A stretch of 6,289 nt of DNA from Mycobacterium sp. GTDB lineage: Bacteria > Actinomycetota > Actinomycetes > Mycobacteriales > Mycobacteriaceae. Location of the stretch: contig JAOPWF010000688.1 in assembly GCA_025965815.1 (NCBI GenBank), forward strand, positions 1 to 6,289, given 5' to 3'. Both the position numbers and the translations under genes were made by a program. This document shows positions 1 to 5,520 of this stretch, one piece after another. How positions within the stretch are numbered: position 1 is the first letter of the stretch; each line of letters opens with the position of its first letter. The notes under the pieces were generated by a model that had not been told where the DNA came from, did no database searches, and saw only the letters and a list, made by a program, of their open reading frames with translations.

Positions 1-2
1 CG

Positions 3-539
3 TGGGGTGCTGCCGCCCAGATCCCGGACCGCCTCACGACGGTGTCACCGCTGTCGGTGCCGCACCCCACCGCGTTCCTAAAGGCGCTCGCAACGAGTCG
101 GCAGGGAGTGGCGTCCTGGTACATCTACTTTTTCCAGTTACCCCGCATCCCTGAGCTTTTCCTCATGGGCAGGCAGCCGGAAGCCACCCGACTCTCGAAG
201 GTCCTGCAGTCGATGGCTAAGCAGCCGCCCCAGACCGCTGACCGCGACGCCCGCGCGATGGCCGAGCCCGGCGCGCTCACCGCCGCCATCAACTGGTACC
301 GCGCGCTCCCGGTGTCGGACATGCGGGGCATCGGCGACAAGATCACCGTCCCGACGATGTACGTGTGGAGCGACGGCGACACCGGTGTGCTCGGCAAGGG
401 AGCTCGCGACTGCGGACGTAACGTCAGCGGCGAATACCGCTTCGAGACGCTGCAGGGCGTGTCCCACTGGATGCTCGACGAGCGGCCCGACGCGGTAGCC
501 GATCTGCTGCTCGAATGGTTTGCCGCGCACCCACACTGA
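3..539 (+). CDS. alpha/beta hydrolase, C-terminal part (5' end outside window)
   Basis: This is the last 178 codons of an alpha/beta-hydrolase-fold enzyme of the epoxide hydrolase/haloalkane dehalogenase-like group. The frame is open from the window edge, so the GTG at 42 is internal and not the start. The first residues (WGAAAQIPDRLTTV) fit the helix just after the nucleophile elbow, so the nucleophile itself lies a few codons outside the window. Visible family marks are LSVPHPTAF, the cap region around INWYRALP, the strand MYVWSDGD (codons near 360-380) carrying the usual acidic position, and GVSHWMLDERP with the catalytic His at 465-467, followed by a final helix ending in LLLEWFAAH. The C-terminus is of normal length for the family. 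The protein is probably cytosolic. The substrate cannot be told; many actinobacterial members are simply annotated as hydrolases. It ends 88 bp before the methyltransferase, which has its own likely promoter, so the two need not be one operon. Confidence 0.85.
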   Translation, partial: WGAAAQIPDRLTTVSPLSVPHPTAFLKALATSRQGVASWYIYFFQLPRIPELFLMGRQPEATRLSKVLQSMAKQPPQTADRDARAMAEPGALTAAINWYRALPVSDMRGIGDKITVPTMYVWSDGDTGVLGKGARDCGRNVSGEYRFETLQGVSHWMLDERPDAVADLLLEWFAAHPH

Positions 540-559
540 GCCTTGAGGCAGGCCGTCGG

Positions 560-590
560 TTGACCTGAAGGGCGGTTCAGGTACGACACT
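560..590 (+). promoter_or_regulatory. MerR/SoxR-type promoter with operator in a 19-bp spacer
   Basis: A -35-like TTGACC (560-565) and a -10-like GACACT (585-590) are separated by 19 bp. A perfect 7-bp inverted repeat lies over the -35 and spacer: ACCTGAA (563-569), a 6-bp centre, and TTCAGGT (576-582). A long 19-bp spacer with the operator inside it is the hallmark of promoters activated by MerR-family regulators. The arms resemble, from memory, the SoxR box (CCTCAAG / CTTGAGG) and have the same register to the -10. It sits about 38 bp upstream of the methyltransferase start and so most likely drives that gene. No MerR gene is in the window. A terminator is less likely because no T-run follows. 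Confidence 0.55.
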
Positions 591-627
591 GCGATCAGCA
601 GGTTTCACAACCAATTGGAGGTCAGCG

Positions 628-1263
628 ATGACGGACGTGACGCCGTCTCTTTCCCGTTTCGATGGAGCGTACGAGTCCGGGACCCCGCCGTGGGTGATCG
701 GCGAGCCGCAGCCGGCGGTCGTCGAGCTGGAACGGAGCGGTTGGATCCGGGGCAAGGTGCTCGACGCGGGCTGCGGGGCAGGCGAACACACCATATTGCT
801 CACCCGGCTGGGCTACGACGTGCTCGGCATCGACTTCGCTCCGAACGCGATCGAGCATGCCCTGGAAAATGCCGCCGGTAAGGGGGTGGACGCCCGCTTG
901 GAAGTCGCGGACGCGATGAACCTAGGCGACGAGCCGCGCTACGACACCATCATCGACAACGCACTGTTCCACATCTTCGACGACACCGACCGCCCCGAGT
1001 ACATTCGCAGCCTGCACGATGCGTGCCGCGCGGGTGCGCTGGTACACGTGCTCGCCCTTTCCGACCTAGGACGTGGGTTCGGGCCGCAGGTCAGCGAAAC
1101 GGCGATACGAGAGGCATTCGGCGACGGCTGGGTCTTGGAGGCACTGGACACCACGGTCTATCGCGGCATCGTCCGAGAGGCGCAAGCTTCTGCCCTCGGC
1201 CTGCCGGTCGGGGAACGCGTCGAGGAGCCCGCGTGGCTGGCTCGCGCGCGCAGGTCTGCCTGA
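628..1263 (+). CDS. class I SAM-dependent methyltransferase
   Basis: A 211-residue Rossmann-fold methyltransferase that should transfer a methyl group from S-adenosylmethionine to a small molecule in the cytosol. Motif I is VLDAGCGAG (residues 44-52); the acidic ribose-binding residue is D69 in GIDFAP; VADAMNL (93-99) carries the adenine-contacting acid D95; YDTIIDNALFHIF (105-117) forms the next core strand. The N-terminal PPWVIGEPQPAV (20-31) is typical of a group of short actinobacterial enzymes, possibly related to the salicylate-inducible benzoquinone methyltransferase type of mycobacteria; this is recalled, not tested. The ATG is well supported by GGAGG at 617-621 with a 6-nt gap. A MerR-type promoter lies just upstream, suggesting induction by a drug, redox agent or metal. 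The last 106 bp overlap the 3' end of the opposite-strand membrane-protein gene. The acceptor substrate is unknown; a thiopurine-, quinone- or heterocycle-directed enzyme is possible. Confidence 0.88.
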   Translation: MTDVTPSLSRFDGAYESGTPPWVIGEPQPAVVELERSGWIRGKVLDAGCGAGEHTILLTRLGYDVLGIDFAPNAIEHALENAAGKGVDARLEVADAMNLGDEPRYDTIIDNALFHIFDDTDRPEYIRSLHDACRAGALVHVLALSDLGRGFGPQVSETAIREAFGDGWVLEALDTTVYRGIVREAQASALGLPVGERVEEPAWLARARRSA

Positions 1264-1676
1264 CCAGCGTCCAAAGACGTTGCCTCCGTGGACCGCAGGG
1301 CGCGGGTGCGGTAGTACACGACCGCAGCGGCGATCACGACCTCGACCGCCGCGAGCGCGGTAGCCAGGGTCATCACCGTCGAATGGTGCGCCGGCGCGGC
1401 CGCGGTGACGCCGCCGCCGTGGTGATGCGCGGGGGATGTCGGGACGTGGATGGCGATCATCGCGAGGTTCATCAAAGCAACCAGGACCCAGGCCCGCAGC
1501 GGCCCGCGCAGCCACAGGTCACGTGCGCAGAAAAGGCACATCGCCAATATCGCAAACATCAACCCCGTGGCCGCGAGATTCGGGGCATGGGTAAGTGCAA
1601 TCCCGTGCAGCACAGCCGAACACGCAGCAAGCGTTGCACACGCACGCCGCCCGGCGACGGCCACGCGGACGCTCAC
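1158..1676 (-). CDS. small four-helix integral membrane protein, His-rich loop
   Basis: A 172-residue protein I cannot assign to a characterised family. It has four hydrophobic segments, at about residues 11-28, 33-51, 61-79 and 101-121. A loop between helices three and four is rich in His and Gly (HHHGGG at 84-89 and HH at 97-98). There is a CxxC pair (C47, C50) at the end of helix two and further His residues at 24, 30 and 77 near membrane edges. Metal or haem binding is a guess from these residues only. The GTG start (1676-1674) overlaps the TGA of the upstream DUF899 gene as GTGA, so the two are very likely translationally coupled. After residue about 125 the protein turns polar and basic; the final 35 or so codons are antisense to the methyltransferase gene and look like low-information read-through, so the C-terminal tail may have been extended by loss of an earlier stop. 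Confidence 0.7.
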   Translation of the reverse strand: MSVRVAVAGRRACATLAACSAVLHGIALTHAPNLAATGLMFAILAMCLFCARDLWLRGPLRAWVLVALMNLAMIAIHVPTSPAHHHGGGVTAAAPAHHSTVMTLATALAAVEVVIAAAVVYYRTRALRSTEATSLDAGQADLRARASHAGSSTRSPTGRPRAEACASRTMPR

Positions 1677-2425
1677 GTGGACGCGCCGCTCGTCGAGTCG
1701 CTGCGCTGGAGATCAAGAGCGGCAGCCGACCGGGCCTTCCATTCCTCGGACGACGAGCCGGCGTCGTATTCGTCGTGCCAGTTCCACCATTCGTAGGGCG
1801 GGGTCTGCCGGTAGCCCTCCGGGGAGTCCTCCCACCGTTCCTGGCGTCCGAGGGCGGTGATGTCGAGGTAGTCCCAGGTGCCGCCCATGGCTTCGTCACC
1901 GCGACTGTCGATGAAATAGGTGCGGTACACAGTGTCGTCGTCGTCCCGGATGAACGCGTTCGTACCATGCCACTCGTCCACACCGAAGTCGGCGTCGAAG
2001 CTGTCGGTGATCGTGTACCACGGGATCTGCCAGCCCATCCGGGCCTTCACCCGCTCGATGTCGGGCTGCGGTGCACGTGAGGCAAACACCAGGGTGGTGT
2101 CGCGGGCATTGAGGTGCGCGACGTGGGCTACCTGGTCGGCCACCATGGAGCAGCCGCGGCAGGCATGTTCGGGCCAACCGTAGACGCCGGGCTCGAAGAA
2201 GGCGCGGTAAAGGATCAGCTGGCGGCGCCCGTCGAAGAGGTCGAGCAGGCTGGCGGTGCCGTCGGGCCCGTCGAATGCATAGGGCTTGTCGATGGGCAGC
2301 CACGGCATCCGCCGCCGCGAGGCGGCCAGCGCGTCATGGGCGCGGGTCAACTCCTTCTCCTTGACCAGCAGCTGCTCGCGCGCCGCCTGCCACTCCTGCG
2401 CCGACACGATCGGGGGTGTCTTCAT
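1673..2425 (-). CDS. DUF899 family thioredoxin-like protein
   Basis: A 250-residue cytosolic protein of the DUF899 family (thioredoxin-like fold, no settled function). Clear family blocks are ELLVKEKELTRAHDAL-like text near residues 18-33, RRMPWLPIDKPYAFDGPDG (38-56), LLDLFDGRRQLILYRAFFEPG (60-80), HACRGCSM (88-94), HLNARDTTLVFASRAP (104-119), GWQIPWYTITDSFDADFG (131-148) and QTPPYEWWNWHDEY (207-220). C89 and C92 form a CxxC pair at the place expected for a redox-active thioredoxin-like site. The frame stays open upstream to 2770 but family similarity begins at MKTPP, so ATG 2425 is chosen. A GTG directly before it (2428-2426) is an alternative, with GGAAGG about 8 nt upstream of that. The gene is divergent from the sigma factor and overlaps the downstream membrane-protein gene by 4 nt. 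A redox or peroxide-related role is inference from fold and CxxC only. Confidence 0.88.
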   Translation of the reverse strand: MKTPPIVSAQEWQAAREQLLVKEKELTRAHDALAASRRRMPWLPIDKPYAFDGPDGTASLLDLFDGRRQLILYRAFFEPGVYGWPEHACRGCSMVADQVAHVAHLNARDTTLVFASRAPQPDIERVKARMGWQIPWYTITDSFDADFGVDEWHGTNAFIRDDDDTVYRTYFIDSRGDEAMGGTWDYLDITALGRQERWEDSPEGYRQTPPYEWWNWHDEYDAGSSSEEWKARSAAALDLQRSDSTSGAST

Positions 2426-2602
2426 CACGATGTCCGCCTTCCGGTTCTCGTCCGTTCGGTTTTGGTCTCCATCGGTATCGACACCGGCCGAGCCGAAAAC
2501 TGGGCGGAAGGGGGCGCCCGTTTTCGCGACTTCGCGGTGTCTATATCTTCGACGGCTCCGTTGGCGAGGTCGGCGAAGCGAGAGATGTGATGCGAGGGTG
2601 GA
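2426..2602. promoter_or_regulatory. divergent intergenic region between DUF899 gene and sigma factor gene
   Basis: This 177-bp gap must hold the promoters for both the DUF899/membrane-protein unit (leftward) and the sigma factor (rightward). It contains an imperfect 14-bp palindrome CGGTATCGACACCG (2473-2486; one mismatched pair) that could be an operator. A TATATC (2542-2547) resembles a -10 for rightward transcription but lacks a convincing -35. I could not pick out a convincing ECF-type -35/-10 pair on either strand. The local sequence is less GC-rich than the genes, as expected for a promoter region. Confidence 0.4.
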
Positions 2603-3613
2603 GTGGTGACAACCGACCTGATCACCAGGGCGCGGAGCGGGGACGGCGACGCGTTCCGAGAGTTGATCGAGCCGCATCGTCGAGAACTGCAGGTGCACTG
2701 CTACCGGATGCTCGGATCCCTTCACGATGCCGAAGACGCCCTCCAGGACACGCTGCTGGCCGCCTGGCAAGGCCTCGGCGGGTTCCAGGGCCGAGCCTCA
2801 ATCCGCACATGGCTCTACCGGATCGCCACCAACCGGTGCCTCAACGCGCTTCGGTCGACCAGCCGCCGCTCGGCCAAGGAGTGGGACATCCCCGCCGTTG
2901 AACCGCCCGAGCCGACCCGGCTCGGCGAAATCGTTTGGCTGGAGCCATATCCCGACGCCCTCCTCGAGGGTGCCATGACGGTGCCCCTCGGCCCGGAGGC
3001 ACGCTACGAACAGGCCGAAGCCATCTCGCTGGCCTTCGTGACCGCGCTACAGGTCCTGCCCGCTCGCCAGCGCGCAATCCTCATCTTGCGTGAGGTACTC
3101 GGATACCACGCCAACGAGGTGGCCGACATGCTCGACACGACCGTCGAATCGGTCAACAGTGCCCTCAAACGGGCCCGCGCCAGCCTGCAGCGCCGTCTGC
3201 CTCCGACCGGCGAGCACGAACCTCCCCCTGCTCCGGACTCACCCGCCGAGCAGGCGCTCGTCGCAAAGTTCGTCCGCGCGTACCAGTCCGGCGATGTCGA
3301 GGCGCTGGTCGCCTTGCTCACCGCCGATGTCATCGTGTCCATGCCGCCCCTTCCCTTCGAATACGAAGGGCGCGACGTCGTGGCCCGCTTCTACGCCGCC
3401 GTCATGCCCGTGGGGCGTAGGTACGACCTCGTGCCGACGCGGGCGAATGGTCAGCTGGCGTTCGGCGCCTACCTTCGCTTCCCCACCGGTGGCATCCGCC
3501 ACGGAGCCGGTCTCCTCGTCCTCACCCTCACCGGTGACCGGATCTGCGCCATGACCCGCTTCGAAAACAGCGTGCTCCCGTGGTTCGGGCTGCCGCGATC
3601 GCTCCCAGGCTGA
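2603..3613 (+). CDS. ECF sigma factor with C-terminal SnoaL-like domain (SigG-like)
   Basis: A 336-residue sigma-70 family factor that redirects RNA polymerase to particular promoters. Region 2 spans about residues 14-80 (AFRELIEPHRRELQVHCYRML, then DAEDALQDTLLAAW and RTWLYRIATNRCLNAL). A long linker follows with VWLEPYPD (111-118) and PLGPEARYE (128-136). Region 4 spans about 137-195 (LPARQRAILILREVLGYHANEVA, then the recognition helix TTVESVNSALKRARASL). The C-terminal part, about 218-325, is a SnoaL/NTF2-like domain, which in such sigma factors modulates activity in place of a separate anti-sigma factor. The linker and tail fit the mycobacterial SigG/TIGR02960 type better than SigJ/ECF41; this is from memory. 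Two tandem GTG codons begin the frame; GAGGG at 2594-2598 sits 4 nt before the first and 7 nt before the second (2606), so the second may be the real start. It is divergent from the DUF899 gene, a likely target, and its stop is 10 bp from the convergent aldolase gene. Confidence 0.9.
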   Translation: MVTTDLITRARSGDGDAFRELIEPHRRELQVHCYRMLGSLHDAEDALQDTLLAAWQGLGGFQGRASIRTWLYRIATNRCLNALRSTSRRSAKEWDIPAVEPPEPTRLGEIVWLEPYPDALLEGAMTVPLGPEARYEQAEAISLAFVTALQVLPARQRAILILREVLGYHANEVADMLDTTVESVNSALKRARASLQRRLPPTGEHEPPPAPDSPAEQALVAKFVRAYQSGDVEALVALLTADVIVSMPPLPFEYEGRDVVARFYAAVMPVGRRYDLVPTRANGQLAFGAYLRFPTGGIRHGAGLLVLTLTGDRICAMTRFENSVLPWFGLPRSLPG

Positions 3614-3623
3614 TCCAGAACCG

Positions 3624-4394
3624 CTACTGCCCGGCCACGCTGACGTCGGGCACGTAGCTGCGTTGCGCCCACTGGAACGCGTGCCACGCGGCGACCTCGT
3701 CGAACTCGTCGTGGACGCGCCGGGCCGCCGCGGCCCCGATCGGGCGGGCGTCACGCGCCTTCACCTGGACCTCGGCGCAGCGTTCCATCAACAGGAAGTA
3801 GCCGACTGCCGCATCGACCGTGGCGCCGACCGTCAGCAGCCCGTGGTTGCGCAGAATGACCGCGCGGGCGCCGCCGATCGCCGCCGCAATGCGTTTGCCG
3901 CCGTCGGTCGAGGAGATGCTGACCTCTTCGTCGTCGAAAATCTCGTGATCGCCGAAGAACACGCACGACTCCTGCGAGATCGGCTCGAGCTTGGTGACGG
4001 TCGCCGAGAACGGCGTCCCGTAGGGCGTGTGGCAGTGGGCCGCGGAGACGATCTCGGGACGGGCCTCGTGCACCGGGGCGTGGATGTAGTACGCCGCGTT
4101 GTTGATGTGGCCGCCGCCCTCGACGGTGCCGTCCGGACGGACCAGCACGAGGTCCTCGGTGGACATGTACCGGAACGGCACGCCGTAACGACCCAGCCAG
4201 AAACAGTCCGGTCGGTCGGGGTCGCGGGCGGAGATGTGCCCGTCGCCGAGTGAGCCCCAGCCCATCGCGCCGAACACCCGGTACGCCAGGGCGAGCCGGC
4301 GCTTGCGGTGTGCTCTCAGCTCGACGGGATCGGCGATGTCCGGCTCGTAGGCCGTCGGGTCGAGAAAGTGACGATCCGTCGTCGTGTCAGCCAT
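3624..4394 (-). CDS. class II aldolase/adducin family protein
   Basis: A 256-residue cytosolic protein of the class II aldolase/adducin family, whose members cleave or decarboxylate phosphorylated or free hydroxy-keto compounds with a divalent metal. Family text is clear: RKRRLALAYRVFGAMGWG (31-48), DGHISARDPDRPDCF (51-65), HINNAAYYIHAPVHEARP (96-113), AAHCHTPYG (118-126) and ILRNHGLLTVG (180-190). The metal ligands appear intact: H120 and H122 (HCH) and H184 (NHG). By eye alignment to fuculose aldolase from memory, the catalytic Glu position is Ala (residue 101 in NNAAYY), as in an adducin-like subgroup common in actinobacteria, so ordinary aldol cleavage is doubtful. An in-frame ATG exists at 4430, but its upstream sequence lacks any ribosome site; ATG 4394, preceded by a G-rich stretch and overlapped by the stop of a small leader frame, is preferred. 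It is divergent from the D-2-hydroxyacid dehydrogenase and shares its palindromic control region. Substrate unknown. Confidence 0.85.
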   Translation of the reverse strand: MADTTTDRHFLDPTAYEPDIADPVELRAHRKRRLALAYRVFGAMGWGSLGDGHISARDPDRPDCFWLGRYGVPFRYMSTEDLVLVRPDGTVEGGGHINNAAYYIHAPVHEARPEIVSAAHCHTPYGTPFSATVTKLEPISQESCVFFGDHEIFDDEEVSISSTDGGKRIAAAIGGARAVILRNHGLLTVGATVDAAVGYFLLMERCAEVQVKARDARPIGAAAARRVHDEFDEVAAWHAFQWAQRSYVPDVSVAGQ

Positions 4395-4446
4395 CGGTAC
4401 CCACCCGTCGCCAGGCACCGGCGAATTCATAGGGAATTGACATCAT
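4387..4446 (-). CDS. possible leader peptide upstream of the aldolase-family gene
   Basis: A short frame begins with two ATG codons (4446-4444 and 4443-4441) and ends with TGA at 4389-4387. The peptide from the second ATG is MSIPYEFAGAWRRVGTDG (18 residues). AGAGG sits 2 nt before the first ATG and 5 nt before the second, the best ribosome site in this stretch. The stop overlaps the preferred aldolase start as ATGGCTGA, an arrangement seen in translational coupling. It may therefore load ribosomes for the aldolase-family gene, or may simply be a chance frame or a remnant. It has no hydrophobic core and no run of one amino acid that would suggest attenuation. Confidence 0.3.
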   Translation of the reverse strand: MMSIPYEFAGAWRRVGTDG

Positions 4447-4457
4447 TGCCTCTCGTG

Positions 4458-4487
4458 TTGCCCGAGTTTTCGCATTTTCGATACGAT
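4458..4487 (+). promoter_or_regulatory. candidate promoter for the D-2-hydroxyacid dehydrogenase gene
   Basis: TTGCCC (4458-4463) and TACGAT (4482-4487) are separated by 18 bp and resemble a sigma-70-type -35/-10 pair. The -10 lies inside the 25-bp inverted repeat. The predicted RNA would start near 4494, about 37 nt before the preferred GTG start at 4531, leaving room for the GGAG ribosome site at 4522-4525. The -35 is only a partial match. Confidence 0.4.
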
Positions 4488-4497
4488 ATCGAAAATG
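4473..4497. promoter_or_regulatory. perfect 25-bp inverted repeat, probable repressor operator
   Basis: Two perfect 11-bp arms, CATTTTCGATA (4473-4483) and TATCGAAAATG (4487-4497), flank a 3-bp centre CGA. It is AT-rich compared with its surroundings and lies between the divergent aldolase-family and dehydrogenase genes. Size and symmetry fit a dimeric helix-turn-helix repressor such as GntR/FCD, IclR or TetR type; no regulator gene is present to decide. The centre contains TACGAT, a good -10 for the rightward gene, so binding would block transcription. The right arm includes the ATG at 4495, which argues that this ATG is part of the operator rather than the dehydrogenase start. Confidence 0.75.
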
Positions 4498-4530
4498 TAT
4501 CCCAGAGTGACCCGATCGAACGGAGCACCC

Positions 4531-5520
4531 GTGCCGAATCGTCCCCGTGTCCTCGTGCTCGCCGAGCCCGACCCGGAAGTGCCGCCCCCGCCGCTGCACC
4601 TGATCCCCGCCGGCGTCGAGGTCGTCCCGGTCGACTCGGCCCCCACCGACGAGGAACTCGCCGGCGCGTCGGTGCTGTACATCTGGGATCACCGCTTCGC
4701 AGACCTCGCTCCGCTGTTGCGCCGGACCGACGAGCTGCGCTGGGTGCACGCCGCTTCAGTCGGGGTCAACCGGCTGATCTGCCCCGAGCTGGGCTCGGTC
4801 ACGCTCACCAACTCGCGCGGTGTGTTCGACACGTCGATCGCCGAGTGGGTGCTCGCCGCGGTGCTGGCGCACGTCAAGGGGTTGGGTGACACCTGGGCAC
4901 TGCAACGAGCGAACACCTGGCAGTACCGCACGACCGGGCGGCTGGCGGGCACCCGGGCTGCGGTGGTGGGTACGGGCTCGATCGGCCGGGCGATCGCCGA
5001 CCGCCTCGCCCGCCTCGACGTCCACGTCACCCTGGTCGGTCGCACCCCGGGCGACGACCCGAACTTCGGGACGATCCGGAGCTCGGACGACTTGGTCGGT
5101 GTCGCCGCGGGCGTCGATCTGCTCGTCCTCGCAGTGCCGCTCACGCCGGCCACCACCGCGCTCGTCGGGGCGGACGTGCTAGACGCGCTCGGGCCGCGCG
5201 GGTTCGTGGTCAACGTCGGGCGGGGACCCACCGTCATCGAACCCGATCTAATCGACGCGCTGCGGGCCGGGACGATCGCAGGGGCCGCGCTCGACGTGTT
5301 CGACGTCGAGCCGCTGCCGGCCGGCTCACCGCTGTGGTCGATGCCGAACATGCTGGTGTCGCCGCACATGTCCGGCGACTACGTCGGGTTCGAGATCGAC
5401 ATGATGACCGTCTTCACGGACAACCTCGATCGGTGGCTGCGAGCAAAGCCGTTGCGCAACGTCGTCGACCCGGCCGTCGGCTACGTGCCCGACAGCAGGC
5501 CGGAGTGGATGGGGCTGTAG
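4531..5520 (+). CDS. D-2-hydroxyacid dehydrogenase (NAD(P)-dependent)
   Basis: A 329-residue cytosolic oxidoreductase that should interconvert a 2-keto acid and a D-2-hydroxy acid. The substrate-binding region (about 1-95) contains RWVHAASVGVNRL (70-82) and TLTNSRGVFDTSIAEWVLA (91-109). The Rossmann domain has AAVVGTGSIGRAIADRLARL (143-162) with GxGxxG at 147-152. The second strand ends in VGRT rather than in an acid, which suggests NADPH preference. The catalytic set is visible: Arg in NVGRGP (R231), Glu in DVFDVEPLP (E260) and His in SPHMSGD (H279). The GTG at 4531 is preferred (GGAG 4522-4525, 5-nt gap). An in-frame ATG at 4495 lies within the operator arm and would add 12 residues unlike the family. 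The family end NVVDxxxGYVP is reached at 5490; the last nine codons (DSRPEWMGL) and the stop are antisense to an aldo/keto reductase remnant, an altered C-terminus. It probably acts with the divergent aldolase-family protein. Confidence 0.9.
   Translation: MPNRPRVLVLAEPDPEVPPPPLHLIPAGVEVVPVDSAPTDEELAGASVLYIWDHRFADLAPLLRRTDELRWVHAASVGVNRLICPELGSVTLTNSRGVFDTSIAEWVLAAVLAHVKGLGDTWALQRANTWQYRTTGRLAGTRAAVVGTGSIGRAIADRLARLDVHVTLVGRTPGDDPNFGTIRSSDDLVGVAAGVDLLVLAVPLTPATTALVGADVLDALGPRGFVVNVGRGPTVIEPDLIDALRAGTIAGAALDVFDVEPLPAGSPLWSMPNMLVSPHMSGDYVGFEIDMMTVFTDNLDRWLRAKPLRNVVDPAVGYVPDSRPEWMGL

Noticed and set aside
42..44. GTG at 42 as the start of the alpha/beta hydrolase
   Set aside because: The same frame is open to the window edge and the residues before 42 match the family, so the true start lies outside.
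563..582. Terminator after the hydrolase gene
   Set aside because: The 7-bp stem has no following T-run, and its placement between -35 and -10 elements fits an operator better. It could still slow polymerase weakly.
1023..1796. Long plus-strand frame opposite the membrane-protein gene
   Set aside because: Arg/Gly/His-rich translation with no domain; a shadow of the real genes in high-GC DNA.
2530..2565. ECF-type autoregulatory promoter (TGTC ... CGTT) ahead of the sigma factor
   Set aside because: TGTC (2538-2541) and CGTT (2559-2562) are present, but the spacing is too short and the match too weak to support a call.
2426..2770. N-terminal extension of the DUF899 protein to 2770
   Set aside because: The extra 115 residues run through the intergenic region and antisense to the sigma factor start; they show no DUF899 similarity and are low-complexity, Arg-rich text.
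3663..4253. Plus-strand frame opposite the aldolase-family gene
   Set aside because: It lies wholly antisense to a well-recognised gene, and its Asp/Arg/Val-rich text is typical of a shadow frame.
4495..4497. ATG at 4495 as the dehydrogenase start
   Set aside because: It lies in the right arm of the 25-bp inverted repeat, follows directly on the predicted -10, has no ribosome site and would add 12 residues unlike the family. GTG 4531 has GGAG upstream.
4689..5369. Minus-strand frame opposite the dehydrogenase gene
   Set aside because: Ser/Thr/Pro/Arg-rich translation without recognisable motifs; an antisense shadow.
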